This document shows, in pieces, positions 42,163-55,400 of a stretch of 64,000 nt of DNA. How positions within the stretch are numbered: the first letter of the stretch is position 1; every line of letters begins with the position of its first letter. Under the pieces are notes generated by a model. It worked only from the letters and a program-made list of their open reading frames with translations, did not search any database and had not been told where the DNA came from. This DNA comes from Amoebophrya sp. A120 (lineage: Eukaryota > Sar > Dinophyceae > Syndiniales > Amoebophryaceae). The stretch lies in contig CAJINV010000004.1 in the NCBI GenBank assembly GCA_905178155.1, positions 11,081,655-11,145,654 on the forward strand, in the 5' to 3' direction. The position numbers and the translations under genes are program-made.

Positions 42163-44500
42163 CTATGCGGACAGAACTGTGTCCAGCATTCCCAGTAATG
42201 GTCGCAAGGTCTTTTCCTGGAGAGACAATTCCCGGCCAACTTTGTCGCGGAGAAGGTTGATAACCTGCATTATCCTTTCGTTTTCCGCCACAACGGCGCC
42301 GTTCGCGTCTACCACCGCGTGAAATAGGCTCACTATCAATCGCCGGAAGGTCACGGCCTCTTGCACGTCGATGACCCGGAGGACCCACTGCAAAATATCC
42401 TGAGTAAAAACGTACCCACACCAGAGTTGTCATGCAAATCTGCATGCCAAAAAAGTTTGTCATGTGGAGCGCCATGAGAGGCATTTTCTAGTCGTCCTTT
42501 GGAATTTGTGATGCTACAATCCGCATGATATACTGGATCTGTGATGCTGCTGAACTAAGTACCTAAACAGGATTACAGCACGAGGAGAAACTTGTCATGC
42601 CAAACGACCAGAGCTGGGTGATTTGTCTAGCAGATTCCCCATCTTGACTCTGGTGTGGGGAAGTTGCTTCAAATGATACAAAACCTGCAAGCACACCGTC
42701 TCCGGGAGGTTTTGGACCGCTTGGTGCAGCGCTGATCGGGACTCCAGTTCGTCCAAAAAGGACAAGGCGTAGCTCAAATTTGTGTTCTTCACGATCGCAA
42801 TCTCCAGGGCTTTTCTGTACTGGAAGTTCTTCAATGCGCTTTCCACCTGGTTCAGCTTTTGCTTTTTCAACTGAATCACTTCGGTCACCGATCCGTCCTT
42901 CTCGATGTCCGGGACTGGTTGCTCCGCGCCGCGCTTGTAGTACCTGGCGGTTAACGGCAACCCCCTTCCGGGGGCTTTGTTTTTGATGATCTTCCGCTTC
43001 TGATCCCCCTGCTTGCCGTTGTTGTTTAAATTCTTTTTCCGGACGCACCAGCTTCCGTTCTGCTGCGCGGTCGCGATCAGGTCGTCGGTGAAGAATTTTC
43101 CGAGTCGGACCGCTGTGGTGTCGTTGTTGTAGGTGAAGAGCGGTGTGTAGTCCGCGCTGTCCCACACCCGGTTGGTGCCGTCGAGGGAGGAGGAAAGGAG
43201 GTAGCGGCCGGAGGGGCTGACGTCCACATGACTCAAATCTTTCGTGTGGTGCTGACCGCCGAAAGTTGCGACGACGGCTGATGTGGAAGTTGTTCATAGG
43301 ACGATCGTTTGATAGCGTTCTTTATTTCAGCAAAAGACTCATTTGACATCAACATGATGATCCCAATCGCATTTATTTCACCTTGTGGTTGCGACCACAG
43401 TTCTTGTTATCAAGCTTACAAGGCTGGTTCACATTCTTCAAGCGGTTTGTAGTTTTCAGACCCAAAAGACAATTGATTGCCGTAATTTCTACCTGTGTCC
43501 GAGCTCATCCTTACGTCGAAAACCCGCATGTTGGTCCCCGCTGAGGCGACAAACATGGTGCTGCCGGGGTAGAACTGGACGCAGCTCACCGGATCCAAAG
43601 ACGTAGTTCCAGCCTCGCTATTCCCGTAGCTGTAACTGCCCACACACCCGTTATTGTTTCCTCCTGCTGATGTTGAACTCGATTGTCCGGAAGTACTAGC
43701 TGTTCGCGCATTAGAATTGGACACCCGGCTGTCCCAGATTTTGCAAATTCCCTCCGCACCGCCCGTGAGCCAAATGTTACTCTGGTCGGGGCTGGGGCAG
43801 AGCGCCTGCACGAAATCGGCGTGCGCGTGGTTCCACGTCATGATGGACCCGGTTCCGGTGGAGGAAGTGATGTCGTAAAGGCGCAAGGTTCTGTCCTTCC
43901 CGCCAGACAAAATTTGGGTTTTGTTAGTGGAAAAGCCGCAACACGTTGGGGTATTCGTGTGGCCCCGGAGACGACGAAGGACGCTGTTAGGCGGAGGTAT
44001 GGAGTTGTCACATGCAAAAACCAAACGATCATGACCGGAACAATTAGACCAAAAAGTTGGACGAGCAATTACATCCACATCTCCAACAATAACAAACTGA
44101 ATCGTCAAAAGCTATAGAAGAATTGACGTATTTATGAAAATCTGTACCTTCCCTCGCTCCATTCTATCACTGCGAGCGAGCCTCCTGCCTCGCCTGCGAC
44201 GAGCAGTTTCCCGTCGTCCCTCGCGTGCATGCAGGTTGTGAAGTCCTTGAACTTGTTGATCTGCAGCACTTGCTCTTTCGTCCGCAAACTCCAAAAGGAG
44301 ATCTTGGTTGAGTGCGCAACGGCGAACTGTCCCTTCTCCGCATTGTAGGCCAGGCCGGTCACCTCGCTGTCTTCCTTGTTTTCCACTCGTTTTCGATAGT
44401 TCGCAAATTCGCTGCCCGTTTCGGAGGAGGCGTGCAGTGCCTTGGCACCGGGCCGGTACAGTTGCTGCAGCCGAACGAATTCCATTTCTTCTGTGAGCAA
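42163..44500 (-). CDS. UTP15: U3 snoRNP / small-subunit processome WD40 protein, UTP15-like
   Basis: Exons 44500-44148, 43983-43493 and 43277 downward are joined by GT-AG introns (43984-44147; 43278-43492). The last exon runs from about 42393 to 42163. WD40 blades are visible: VTGLAYNAEKGQFAVAHSTK, LRRLRGHTNTPTCCGF, ILSGGKDRTLRLYD, CVQFYPGSTMFVASAGTNMR and GRYLLSSSLDGTNRVWD. The C-terminal part (VESALKNFQYRKALEIAIVK, LSFLDELESRSALHQAV, ILQWVLRVIDVQEAVTF) matches the helical UTP15_C domain. UTP15 is a t-UTP subunit needed for pre-18S rRNA processing and rDNA transcription. The join between the third and last exon is not resolved because the insertion at about 42400-42620 lacks a clear in-frame splice. 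Confidence 0.82.
42400..42620. mobile_element. Probable introner in UTP15, boundaries unresolved
   Basis: The interior carries the shared introner words (TTGTCATGC, GCATGCC, TTTGTCATG, ATTTGTGATGC, CTGTGATGC, TTGTCATGCC). An approximate CTCTGGT/ACCAGAG pair lies near each end. Neither a clean TIR nor a duplication restoring the frame was found. Confidence 0.45.
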
Positions 44501-47131
44501 AGAAAGACTAAGCTGATGTGTAGTTTTATTTTGGTAAAGCGATAAGCTAAGTCAAACTACCCGGGTCGCGAGTAGGAAGTTTTCGTGAAAAGCCGGAGCT
44601 GCTACACTTCTAGGCTACAACCGATTCATGCATCAGTAAAGAACGCAGAGGTAAAGAAAGACGTGTTAATGCACTTGATTGGAACTGAAGACAGCGCCAT
44701 CTCGAATGAAACAATTTTTGCCTATGTCGAGCCTACTAGCCTTGGCTTCCTGTTCATGTGAATAAAGGGAAAAGAAAGGATAACGTGGCTGCACGTAGTA
44801 TTTCTACCTCCTGGAGTATCGTTTCACATCAACTTGATGAACTTGCTCCTGATCACCTTGGCGGAAGAAAATCTTTTTGGCAACATACCTCATCGTAAAG
44901 ATCAAGACCAAGATCCATCATCAGGAAACGAGAGGAGCTCAACTACAATCTTTCGAAAAGATCCACGTTGTTTTTTCGCAATGATCTCAATTTTTTGGTT
45001 CCGGATCGGTGAGGCGGGAACAACATCGACAAAAGGACGTAGTCACACGTTCTTGTTTCTCTTTATTGTGCAACGAGAAGTGGCTGCGGTCGTTGTCCGT
45101 CATGACTAGGATCCAAGCGAAACTAACTGCTGCAAGGTTTTATGTGACATGACAAATATATGAACTTGAACAGAACTTCATCGTTAGACGGAGGATCGAG
45201 GCAGTTTTTGAAATAGGTTTACCACACAAAACCGAGCTTGTGACGATTTGAAATTTCAGATCCTCATTTCATTCGGCGCATTTTTTCCGATCCTCGTTTT
45301 ATTCGACACATTTTTTCAGATCCTCGACTCGTTTATTTCGACGCTCGAATGGGAATGACATTCATTCAGATTCATCCGCAACAGCTTTCAGTTTCACCGC
45401 AGCAGCACAAGTGCGGCGCTCGACAAATCTTCATTTGCCGGAATTCTTGAAAAAATGTTGAAATCGACTTGTTCTCGATGTCAACATTGGGGCTGTGAAT
45501 CAAAATTGTTGTACTTCACAGGCACCACAGAAAATGAATGAAGAGACATTTTTCGCAGGCAAAAATCTTCGAACAACTATATCGTCTTTCATCTATCTAC
45601 AAAACGGAAACAAGTACACAAACACGAAAGCATTACCAGTACTAAAACTAACATAGTCCAACTCCAAGAGCAAGAACATATATCCATCGACGCACTCGAG
45701 TTTGGCTTCTATCCAGCTGTGCTATAGGTCTATTTTTCTCTCCGGGACGGAGCAGAGCCCCCCTTTCCTTACGGCTTTTGCGTACCGATTTCGGGCCGAG
45801 ACGCAGACGGATGCGGGCGGTCCGTGGCGAATCGACTTGGGTGAAAGCTCCCAGCCTTCATCTGCCAAACTAGAAAAACTCCGAGGTCAGCGGGCGCAGT
45901 TCATTTTTGTGCGGGGTTCGCTAAACCTACGAACGGCGCCAGCACATGCACAAGTTTTCAATCTTGTTCTTGCTCGTGTTCCTCAAAACTTGCTGCTAAA
46001 TCTAACAACATGAAACACGACATCGTAAAGAATCAATGAAACGTACATATACCACAGTAGATCTAAAACATATAAACACTATCAACAACATCAAAAGCCG
46101 AGAGACAGAGACACCACATGCACTACTAGACTGACAGAGGTCAGCGAGGGCGAACTCGGTCGAGATATAACCCCCAGCTTCTGACACAAAATTGTAGAAC
46201 CTATGTATCAGGCACAGGAACTTCTGATATTCTATAGATAGTTAATAATAATATTGGTGACACATCATACAGGTGCCGCGTATTGGCTCAATTTCAGCTC
46301 GGTGCGTCGGTCCTGGATAGGGAAGAAGAGCGAGAAGGCTTCACTTGATAAAACTTGATCAAAAACGACAGACATGCGAAAAGATCCTCTCTAACCTCAC
46401 TACAGCACATAGGACAATTTATTGTCTCCTGTCTGGGCCTCATTACCGATCAAGATGATTGAATTACCAGCCGATGACACTTCGATTGCGCCTGCTGTGC
46501 TCGTCTGATGGCGCACTTTTGAGTCTTCTACCAGAAAAAACCGAGCCAGAATACGGAAAATGACTTTTCCGTACCTATGTTACAACTGGGGACATTCTGC
46601 GGTCAGAACAAATGTGATGTTACTTACCCAGAAGTTAGGAACGGGTTGAAAAGAGATGATCAAAATCATATATTCGTCTTTGTGTCTTTTATACTTGAGG
46701 TCGCGTTTATCGTCAGTGACAGCATCCAGCTATCAACACCTACCGCTGAACCTAAAGTAGAAGTTTCAATTTATCAAGTCAGCAGTGGTATACGATAATT
46801 TTTAGAATAGATTATATAGCTTTAGTGCTAGGTACTATGGCTGACATGGTAAATTTAAATGTCTCAACCATGATACATGTAGTCGTAAATCTTCTCGCGC
46901 GTGTCTTTATGTTTTCATCTTTTGAAGTGGCGATACTTGTACACGACAAAATTATCGCGCTCCTTCGGTTTCTATACATTTTGATTCTTCTGCTCGTCGT
47001 CGTTCAAAACAAAATTTCAAGTTCGCCAGTTGTTACGCATTGTGCAGTATATCAAGCGCGTCGCTGTGATGGCGGGGAAAATGTAAGGCAGCGCCCATCC
47101 TTAGATATGCATATCATGCTTGCAAAATTTC
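44501..47131. other. Long intergenic region, no supported gene
   Basis: A/T-rich. Short open frames on both strands show no family resemblance. It contains one small tandem repeat (45257-45346). Control elements are not recognisable. Confidence 0.5.
45257..45346. repeat. Three imperfect tandem units of about 30 bp
   Basis: The units start CAGATCCTCATTTCATTCGG, CGATCCTCGTTTTATTCGAC and AGATCCTCGACTCGTTTATT. Confidence 0.7.
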
Positions 47132-48649
47132 TCATTTTCTACGACAAGGACCCCGCTTGGCTTTATTTGAAACGCCTCTGTCCTCCTTCGAGCCGCCAAC
47201 GGCTAAAACCTCATCGCGTATCGTGAGCTCCGCAGCGAGCCGGGCACTTATCATGTCCACGTCGATGTCATCCTGTTGATCATGCTGCAACATGTCACTA
47301 GTTGCAGTTGTTGGGGCTGCATGATGGCCTCGACCTACGTTATCACGAGCTTCAGCAGCAGCGGCAGCTTGCTCAACAGAACCTCCATCCCCCGTCGAGG
47401 GAGGATGCGAGTCCTTCGGCACTGCTACTAGACACGGCGCTCCGATAGGTGCCTCAGGTTGGCTCGCGAATGTAGAAAGGATGAAGAAGGCGGATGAAGA
47501 AGGCGGAGACCTCCGACGCTCTATCGCCCCGCCAAGTTGGAAGTAGGGCGGCGCCTGTCCATCTCCTGCGAAAGCCACATCCTTGTCGTGCCGCGGGGGC
47601 CCCGGAGCAGGTGCAGGAAGTTCGCGTGGTGTCATAGTCATCTTAGCATCGGGGGAAGAGAGTGAAACGTGCTCATGCTTCGCGATCATCTTAGCATCGG
47701 GGGAATAGAAAACATGCTCTTGCTTCGCGATCATCTTCAAAGTGTCAGCCGGATTACATGACCCTCGCATCATGATCGGCGCACTGCGGGAACTGGATGT
47801 GCTCGGAGTCGCTTCGCTATCTGATCCGACATTCGCACACCTGCGCCTGCCGGGGGGAGCAGAACCAAAAGCAAAACTGAAAGGCGACATTACACACCCT
47901 TCCCCTTGATGTCGACAAGTAGGTTGGTATGGCTCCACTCGTCCCGTAGCGCTGTGGTCAGGTCCTGCTGCGAAGAAAGACGTGGCGATCTTCGCTTGAA
48001 CGGTTGACGATGAAGCAGGAGGCACTGACAATGAGGTGAACGCTCCACAAGACGAAGCTGGTGGTTCTGTTTTTACTCCGTTTCTAGCTGGACTAGTAAT
48101 TGGTATCGCTTTAGCATCTGGACAAGGACGCGCAGGCGGAGAAGGTGTGCGGCTTTTCGGCAGCAAGGCCAATGTTGCAGGTAAGCCGGTTCCGGCTCGT
48201 CCCAAGTAATTCGCACTCGCAGACGACGGTCGCTCCGCCCGGTTGCCGGGCAGGTGGGATCTTTCAAAGTTATCATCCCCATAGTCCCACACCGAGTGCA
48301 TCGGCAACGAGCCCAACATGCTGCGTTTCCGCAGATCTAGTCTCGGCGTTCGGGATTTCGAGCGGCTGCGTGTCGCGGCGTAGTGCTGGATGTGTCGGAG
48401 GTCTAGGTGCAGGACCGGTGGCAGCGAGCGGACGCGCACGCGACGCAGCCGACCGCGACCACTCGCATGATTCATAGAGGCGGACGCTACTTCGTGTGGC
48501 GACGATGCGTCTGGGCGAAGGCCAGAAGCGACAGCAGCTATTACCGAAAACGCCCAGTTCACAAAAAGGGTGAGCAAGCACCTTCCTCCTGCCAGGTTCA
48601 ACATTGGTAGCTGGGGGTGTGGCCACAAGAAAACAATGCAGAGCCACAA
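47132..48649 (-). CDS. Unknown low-complexity protein, possible signal peptide
   Basis: Single open frame of 505 codons. The N-terminus is hydrophobic (MLNLAGGRCLLTLFVNWAFS, then VIAAVASG) if started at the second Met near 48607, suggesting secretion or a membrane anchor. An Arg-rich patch (GRGRLRRVRVRSLPP) and a mostly disordered Ser/Pro/Ala body follow. Near residue 310-345 a 16-residue unit is repeated (KMIAKQEHVFYSPDA / KMIAKHEHVSLSSPDA), matching a 48-bp DNA repeat at about 47635-47740. The C-terminus is basic (KAKRGPCRRK). No family recognised; no intron seen. Confidence 0.5.
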   Translation of the reverse strand: MWLCIVFLWPHPQLPMLNLAGGRCLLTLFVNWAFSVIAAVASGLRPDASSPHEVASASMNHASGRGRLRRVRVRSLPPVLHLDLRHIQHYAATRSRSKSRTPRLDLRKRSMLGSLPMHSVWDYGDDNFERSHLPGNRAERPSSASANYLGRAGTGLPATLALLPKSRTPSPPARPCPDAKAIPITSPARNGVKTEPPASSCGAFTSLSVPPASSSTVQAKIATSFFAAGPDHSATGRVEPYQPTCRHQGEGCVMSPFSFAFGSAPPGRRRCANVGSDSEATPSTSSSRSAPIMMRGSCNPADTLKMIAKQEHVFYSPDAKMIAKHEHVSLSSPDAKMTMTPRELPAPAPGPPRHDKDVAFAGDGQAPPYFQLGGAIERRRSPPSSSAFFILSTFASQPEAPIGAPCLVAVPKDSHPPSTGDGGSVEQAAAAAEARDNVGRGHHAAPTTATSDMLQHDQQDDIDVDMISARLAAELTIRDEVLAVGGSKEDRGVSNKAKRGPCRRK

Positions 48650-48800
48650 GAAAACAAAAAACTCTTCTGCCGCTGCAGAAATGTAAATCTAATGTGTCAG
48701 AGCGGGAAAATTTTAGAAAGAACTCATAACTCTATGATCTCGTAAGTATTATCTTATTTCCTTTTTTGATTCAAAATCAGACATTTACATTTTCAACTCC

Positions 48801-49778
48801 TTAAACCGACTTGATCGCTGCACAGCAGGACCCACCGGAATACCTGGACAAGTGGGCAAACATGAGATCCAACACCTTCAACAGAGCCGCGGAATTGAAC
48901 AACTCGCGACATTGTTCGCGTGGTGGCTGTGCGTTCCCGAAAGTCAGAACAACGCTGTCAATGCGCATCAATATTATGGTGCAGAGTAAAATTATCCGCA
49001 CCTGAAGACGTGCTTGATGGGTCATTCATAGGTTGCTTCGTTCCACAGGTCAATTTCAATGCTGCACCAAACTTACTTATTGCGTATTCATCATTGAATC
49101 ACATCTTTCAGAAGCGACGCAAATGCCGAAGATGTGGTGCCACTACTACTATAGTTTTCAAGCAGATCGTCAACGTCACCAAAAGTTTCGCGTTCCGTGT
49201 CAAATTGTTCTTGACGCTTTCGCTTTTTTTCTGTTTGTTTCGTTTTCTCGGTCTTCTGTTCATCATCTTCAACCGCCCCGCCCGTCTGAACATTTTCCTT
49301 TTTCTTTTTCCGTTCCAATTTCCTTTGCAGTTTTCTTTCGCGCTTGTTCTTCTCAAACTCCACGCGCGCGCCCGCTGACACGGAATCGTACCCAAGATTT
49401 TTCCTCTTCGCTATTGGCGCCGGGGCGTTCTGCTTCCGTCGCTTTTGGACTGCGCACTCCGCTCTCGCTTCCTCGATCTGCTTTGCCGTCTTCTTGAGCT
49501 CCTGTGGGTGTAGCGCGAATTAAAAATTTTGTTGTCTTTCAAAACCTATTTTATTATATATCCTTCTTCATGTCAGAATGAAAGTTTGACGGATGAATTC
49601 AGTTTCTCTTCCTTGCACGACAATGGCGATCATGCTCTTTGTGTAAGTAAACATATCAGCAACAAAATTTCTATCTACTAAGTGTAAGTACCTTTTCCGC
49701 CTGTTTTTGTCGCTTTTCCTGGATATCCTTGAGTGAGACCTTGTTGGTCTTCACCTTTCCCAACCTCTTTCGCTTCAT
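48801..49778 (-). CDS. Small Lys/Arg-rich protein, nucleolar-like, function unknown
   Basis: Exons 49778-49692, 49501-49103 and 49001-48801 give 687 nt and 228 residues. Both introns (49502-49691; 49002-49102) are GT-AG and phase 0. The start is MKRKRLGKVKTNKVSLKDIQ. The middle is highly charged (KNKRERKLQRKLERKKKKEN; EKTKQTEKKRKRQEQ). An acidic helix FGDVDDLLENY follows, then a hydrophobic C-terminal part (LLCTIILMRIDSVVLTFGNA; LLKVLDLMFAHLSRYSGG). Composition suggests a ribosome-biogenesis protein, but I cannot name the family. The last exon is the less certain one. Confidence 0.6.
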
Positions 49779-50518
49779 GATTGAGAGTAGGAAGATTCAA
49801 GGAACGATATGTCGCTAGTAACTACAAGTGAGAACCACCAGACTCTGAATGTTGATGTTCTGCATCGACGGGGGACGAGAGAAAATCAGCCTTTGAAGCT
49901 CCAAAATGCCACGAAATATATAGGCTTGTGCACTTTATTGCTTCTATCTATCACTTTTACATGTCGCTGTGGAAAAGAAATTTCATGTTTTCACGTTCAC
50001 CGCTTTCGTTCCTGGAGAGCTTCCTCCTCCAAGAGGTTACACTTTCAAGTGCAACAAAGCGCTTTCAAGAACTCTTTGGCAGCGCCCGAATTATAAACAA
50101 ACTACTCAAGGAGCGACCGCTTAATCGACTTCTAGAACTACTCTACTGGAAGATCGCTTAGCTTTGAATCTGTGTGTGATCCTGATTGATGTCGATCTCG
50201 TTGAGTGGTAGGATTTGAAAATCATGCTCGAACTCAGCACCTCTAAACGCTCCTAGTCCTGTTGACGAGACGCGGAGCAGATACTTAGAAATTTCTGATC
50301 TTACTCGTGTGCGGCGGATCTTGGTTCTCTGGTTCTCGGAAGAACATTTTTGCAGAAAGAATTCGGTTCGGATCAAATCTTCGTTACGCCGTGAACGAAA
50401 CGCGACCAATTTTATGCCGGGTTGTATTAGAAACTGATTGCAGTATCATTTCTGCCCCTCGCTAAGCGTGAGAGCCGATGCCGAATTATCATGATCTTGT
50501 CCTACCGTGCTCTTCATT
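49779..50518. other. Intergenic region, no supported gene
   Basis: Short frames only. Leader of the basic-protein gene and trailer of the coiled-coil gene. Confidence 0.5.
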
Positions 50519-53500
50519 CTAGTCACTATCCGATGAAGATGCTTCATTTTTCTGCGCCATCTTTTTAATGCTGCGTCCGAATGCTGTGATTTTCTTGATC
50601 ATCATACCATTTGCGCTTGTGCTCGTCGCTGTACGACCTGTGGTGCTACTGCCACTTCTCTCCTGCTCCACCTCGGGATAATAATTGTACCCTCGACCCG
50701 TCCCAGAAAATAGAACAGCTTCTTCTGCAAACGGCTCATCCTGCGAGAAGAATCTTTTCCGCGCTGGCCGGGCGTCTTCAGGTGGTCGTGAGGTTTCTTG
50801 GTATACTGTCTCTTCGTCCGCAAAGATGTTCTTGACCACGTCGTGGTTTCTGTTCTGAATCTGATCCTGCTGCACATTATTTTTGCCCTTCAATATCACC
50901 ATCGTCGTAGGACTCGCACTCGGACTGCTGGACGCAGGGTTTAAAATTCGAGACTTTGGCTGAGCTATCGTCACCGACGGCGATGTTGACGCGGATGAGG
51001 AACCGGCTTTGGCTTTGGAGGTCCTGGTTCCGGGTTGCTGAGTGGGCACCGCTGGCTTCCGAGGCAAGGGCTGTACAGCTCCTTGTGCTACAACTCCCAC
51101 GCGTTTCATATTCGCCCCAGTTCGCGAGCTGGAACTGCCCCCTCTCGCGCTCGGACCTCCGGCCGAAGAGGACACGGCGGTCCGCACCGAATCTCCTGCC
51201 CGCAAAGGTGAAGCCAGCTGCTCCGCTCTACGCCTCTGCATCGCGCTTGGGCGGTTTGATTCACTCAAATGGGGGGCGAGGTCGGTTGTCACCATGTGAT
51301 GCTGTACAGGCGAACCAGGACCAGCTTCTTGCTGATTCATTTGAGCTGCAACAGCACCGGCTACGACCTTCGGCGCAGCGAGCCGGCTTGCTTTCACAGC
51401 TGGAACACCAAGATGAACACTGGCATTTTTACTACTTCCAGGACCACGCTGCGCAGCACTTGTTCTACTACCCCTGGATAAATAGTTGGAACGCTCGTTG
51501 CGCGCCTGCGCGAGGTGTTGCTCGATTTCCGCCTTCTCCTCGGAAATCATGCCGCGCAGCTCGTCCGCGACATTGACGTAAGTTTCCCCCGCATCCTTGA
51601 TATCCGTATGCAGCTTGTTTTCTTCGTATTCCTTCTCTTCGAACAATCTTTTCTCTTCCAAGCCTGTCACTGCGGTCGATTTGGCGTCGCTGATGATCTT
51701 CTCTAGCTGCCGCAGTTCCTTCTCGTCCGTTATAGCTTTGGCTCCAGGAGAAGAAACATCTTGTGGGGATGTGGATGAACCGAGCAAAGCCAAAGGTTTC
51801 TTCTTGTCCGGCGAAAGACTCCTTTCGAACCGCGCGGTCGCGATTGCCTGCTGCGCAATGTCCGCTGCAGTGGGGAGAGGAAGCTGCAACAGCGGTGGAG
51901 CTGCTCCTGATGTTGTGCTGGCCTCGCCGGCCACAGCGGCCTGGTCCGCTGCTTGGTCTTTCTGCATTTCGGCGTAGTATCAAATGCAAAAGTGTCTGGG
52001 TCTGGAAGCGTGCAAGGTTTGTCATGCACATTTTGCATGACTCCTGATGTCTGCGATGCATGCCCTAGCATCACAGACCTTGCGAGGGCTTTCTGATGCC
52101 GATACCGCATGAGAAATGCCCTCTCGCCGTGGCCAAAACCAGACCTCTTTTGCTGTTCATGCAATACAGATTTTTGGATAATGCAGACGCAGCATCACAA
52201 GTTGCATTGTTCAAGACCCAGACATTTTTACATTTGATACGTAGAGCCGATCGGCCACGACCACCGCCGACGTCTGCATAGTGTGCTCCTGTTGTGAAGA
52301 CGGCAAAATAAACTCTGTATCGTTTTTGATGCCCCCCGGAGCCAGAACATCAAAGATATCTTGGTCCTGCTGGTCTTGCAGCATTTTCTGGGCCACCATG
52401 TCACACACCCTGCCCGCGCGGTCGTGCAGAGAGAGAATGATGTCGCTGTACTTTAAGTGGCGTTTCTTCAGTTTTTCGTACTTTTCCTGCAATTTGTCGT
52501 ACCCCCCGCCCAAACGGATCTTCAGCTCGTCCCGCTCCCGCTTCATGATCTCAAAGGACTGCTTGTACTTTTGCAGCTGGATAGTTTGCTTGCGCATGTT
52601 CTCCACCTCCGCTTCCAGCACGATGCGCTGATCGCGTTCTTCATCTAGATCCCGGTTCAGCCGCTGCAAGTGCAACTTGAGCCCCTTATCATACGGAAAA
52701 GCACGACGACGACGCCCGTATTACCAGAGAAACAAAAAGATGAACTTGGCAATGATCTATGATGCCTTTATTTAGCGAACAATCTTTTACTTTTTTTTAG
52801 TGACTCTACAAACTTGAAAAAAAATGCTGCACAATCAACGAACTGTCTATGCTTTTTCTGCTACAATGGGTGATGTCAGTAAGTACTTTCCTGTGTGATA
52901 GCCCTTCACCTGTGCCGGCGCCTCGCTTGTTCCATCAGGTAGAAGAAGGTCTTCATCTTCATCCCCATCGTCCTCGCCTACTGTCTCGCGTAATCTCGAG
53001 GACTTCAGCGTCCCCTTCGCTCCAGGCAGGTCGGAGCTCTGCTGCGCACTGCTCCGCTTCAGCCGGTCGCTGTTCTGCTTGGCTAGTGATCTGGGCGTGG
53101 TCAGCTTTTCCCGGACAACGGCTTTATCGGCGGGCGCGTCGTGCTGCTCTTCGGCCCTGATGAAATTAAGCATTTGTTTTGACCACATTTTTATTTTGGA
53201 CCTTATGTTGACATTATTCAACTGGTTAATGTCGAAAGTTTTGCTCGCATCTCTGAGTGCGCCAATTTTGCGCACGACCGAACCAACGCAGCAGGAGCAG
53301 CAAGCGCATATTTATATACCCAACGCTAACGCAGCAGATGAAAGCGGCTATACTTATTACAAATTCATACTTTTTTGCCAACTCCGCAATGTTCTTCGAG
53401 ATCGTGGAGATCTTTCCTCGCAAGTCGCTCCGCTCGGAGTTCATACGCGGCACGCCAGGCTTTCGCGGTTGCTGCTGTCTTTTGCTCACCCCTGCTCGGG

Positions 53501-55400
53501 CGGATAATGGGCCAGCATCGACGCCGGGTCCTGCTCGCGCTGCTCCACCTGCAAATGTCCCCGTCTCCGCCCTGCCCCCGCCCACAGGCATTTTGGTGGT
53601 TCTGCTATCCCTACCGTCGCTACCAGCTGTCGACGTAAAAGACGATGTGGTGCGGGTGACCCTTACACCAGTATCTTGCTCCATCGCCGCAGGTTGATTC
53701 ATGCGGCTGAACTGCAACTTGGGAATGATGGACCGGTCGCTCGACGATGTCGTACTTCTGACCGCATTGTTGCGCCGGCTCGCGCTCGCGGCGGCACTCG
53801 CATTGCTTTGCGCTGCCGGTATTGAGCTCGCTCGTACTTGAAACTGCACGGTGGAGCCGGAACGCGGCTCCTGGGCTTGTTGCCCCACCTCCTGACGACT
53901 CGTACTAGTTTCGCCGGGCGTCGTCCTGCCAGCAGGTGCTTGTAGTTGTTGGGATGAATCGGCGAACATTGCCGCTGCAGTGTTAGGCGAAATGACCGTC
54001 TGCACACTTTCCTTGGAGTTGTTCGGCTTTATCGCTCCGTCGGCTCTACTCGCCTGTTCTTCGTCTTTCTCTTTGCTCAACTTCCGCAGCAGTTCGCTCG
54101 GGCGCCAAGACTGCGGCCCCGATGTGGTTCCACTTCGACTTCCAGGAGACTTGCTTGCGGAATCATAGCGATGACCCGAAGTACTCGTGGTCTCAGCAAC
54201 TGGTACCCCTGCTCCTCCCTCACGATTGGACGCCGACGTCGAGCCCCCTACTTTCAGAGCGGAAATGGACTTCCGTTGATTCAGTACGTGGTGGGGCAGC
54301 GTGTGCTGGTGTTCGTTCAGCGCGTCCAGCACATGCGCGACGCTCTGCTGTTTTTTGGAGGAGCCTCTCGCTCGCAAAATCTCGTCCCGGTCCTCATCAG
54401 GATAATAGAAGAGGTTGTAGAGGGAAGAAGAAGAAGAAGAACCTTTCTTGTTCCTTATCCTACTTCTCGGAGATGCGAGCACGGGCCTCCCAGAAGTCGT
54501 CCTCGGGCGGCCGAGATAGTCGTAGCGCTGCGCGATCCGGCTTCTGCTCGGGGTTCCACCGGGCGTGGAAAAGGCAGCTCGGGTGGGCATCCGCCGGCTG
54601 CGGGAAGAGCCGGGCGTCGAAGTAGTATCATGATTCATTTTGTGCCTTGTTGTTGAAAACAACAAGCCGCTTGATCGCAGCGTGCTGCTCCACCTGCGCG
54701 CCGCTTCGTGCAGAAGCACGTCGTGCTTCGACGTGTGGCCCGTCTGCTCATCTGCAAATGGCTGCGGGTCATTTGCGGTGAGATTGTACTTCTTCGCGCC
54801 ATTCTTAGAAGTATAGCCGCCTGCAGTTTTATTTACAACGCTGCTGGGCCGCGAAGCCGCAGCGAGCTGCAGTCGGTCGCCATCGGAGAGCGACCGCCAG
54901 CGCCTGATCAGTGGGTCCTCGCGCACATAAGACAGTTGCCCTGCTGATGGCGAGCGCGATCGGGACGAAGTCGCTTTGTGGTTACCAGTAACTCTAACTT
55001 GTTCATCCCCCCACGCTCTTGCGGCACTCCGATCCCCATGTTGTCCTGGTGCCGCCACAGGCCTGCGGCGCGCGATAAGCTGATAGGAGTTAGCGTTCTT
55101 CTGCAGCTCTTGTGAAGTTGTAGCAGCGCCTCCATCGTGAAGGGCGTAACTGGCGTTTTGGGCTTGTAACCGCACGATGTTCCCGTCATCCAAGCTGTCC
55201 ACGATGATTTCCTCGACCGCAGTGTCGTGGTCATCAGCGTACTGTAATTGATGATCATCAGCTGCTCCATGTTCATCCGGAAGATCCTCGTCCCTGTCGT
55301 CGCAAAAGATCGCTGGAGCCGGCCCGAGCCCGTAGGCCTCCGGATCGTGGCCGTGGGATTCAAAGATTTGAGCAAGAAAAGGGTCTTCTACGGTGGCCAT
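50519..55400 (-). CDS. Large (1,420-residue) disordered and coiled-coil protein
   Basis: Exons 55400-53371, 53252-52910, 52675-52240 and 51972-50519 total 4,263 nt in frame. Introns 53253-53370 and 52676-52909 are GT-AG (LAKK|DASKTFDINQL; EAPAQ|LHLQRLNRD). The third is introner C3 (ADRLY|AEMQKDQ). The start is MATVEDPFLAQIFESHGHDP. The first exon is Ser/Arg/Gly-rich and disordered. Exon 2 holds RSKIKMWSKQMLNFIRAEEQ. Exon 3 is a strong coiled coil (RDLDEERDQRIVLEAEVENM; KRERDELKIRLGGGYDKLQE; YEKLKKRHLKYSDI). Exon 4 opens with a further helix (KRLFEEKEYEENKLHTDIKD) then Ser/Ala-rich sequence ending KNEASSSDSD. It may be a cytoskeletal or basal-body scaffold, but no diagnostic domain was recognised. 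Confidence 0.7.
51978..52239. mobile_element. Introner C3 (family C)
   Basis: 262 bp; TATCAAATGCAAAAGTGTCT and its near-complement AGACATTTTTACATTTGATA. Duplication CGTAG (51973-51977 and 52240-52244). The interior has GTTTGTCATGC, GCATCACAGAC and GCATGAGAAAT-like words. Confidence 0.9.
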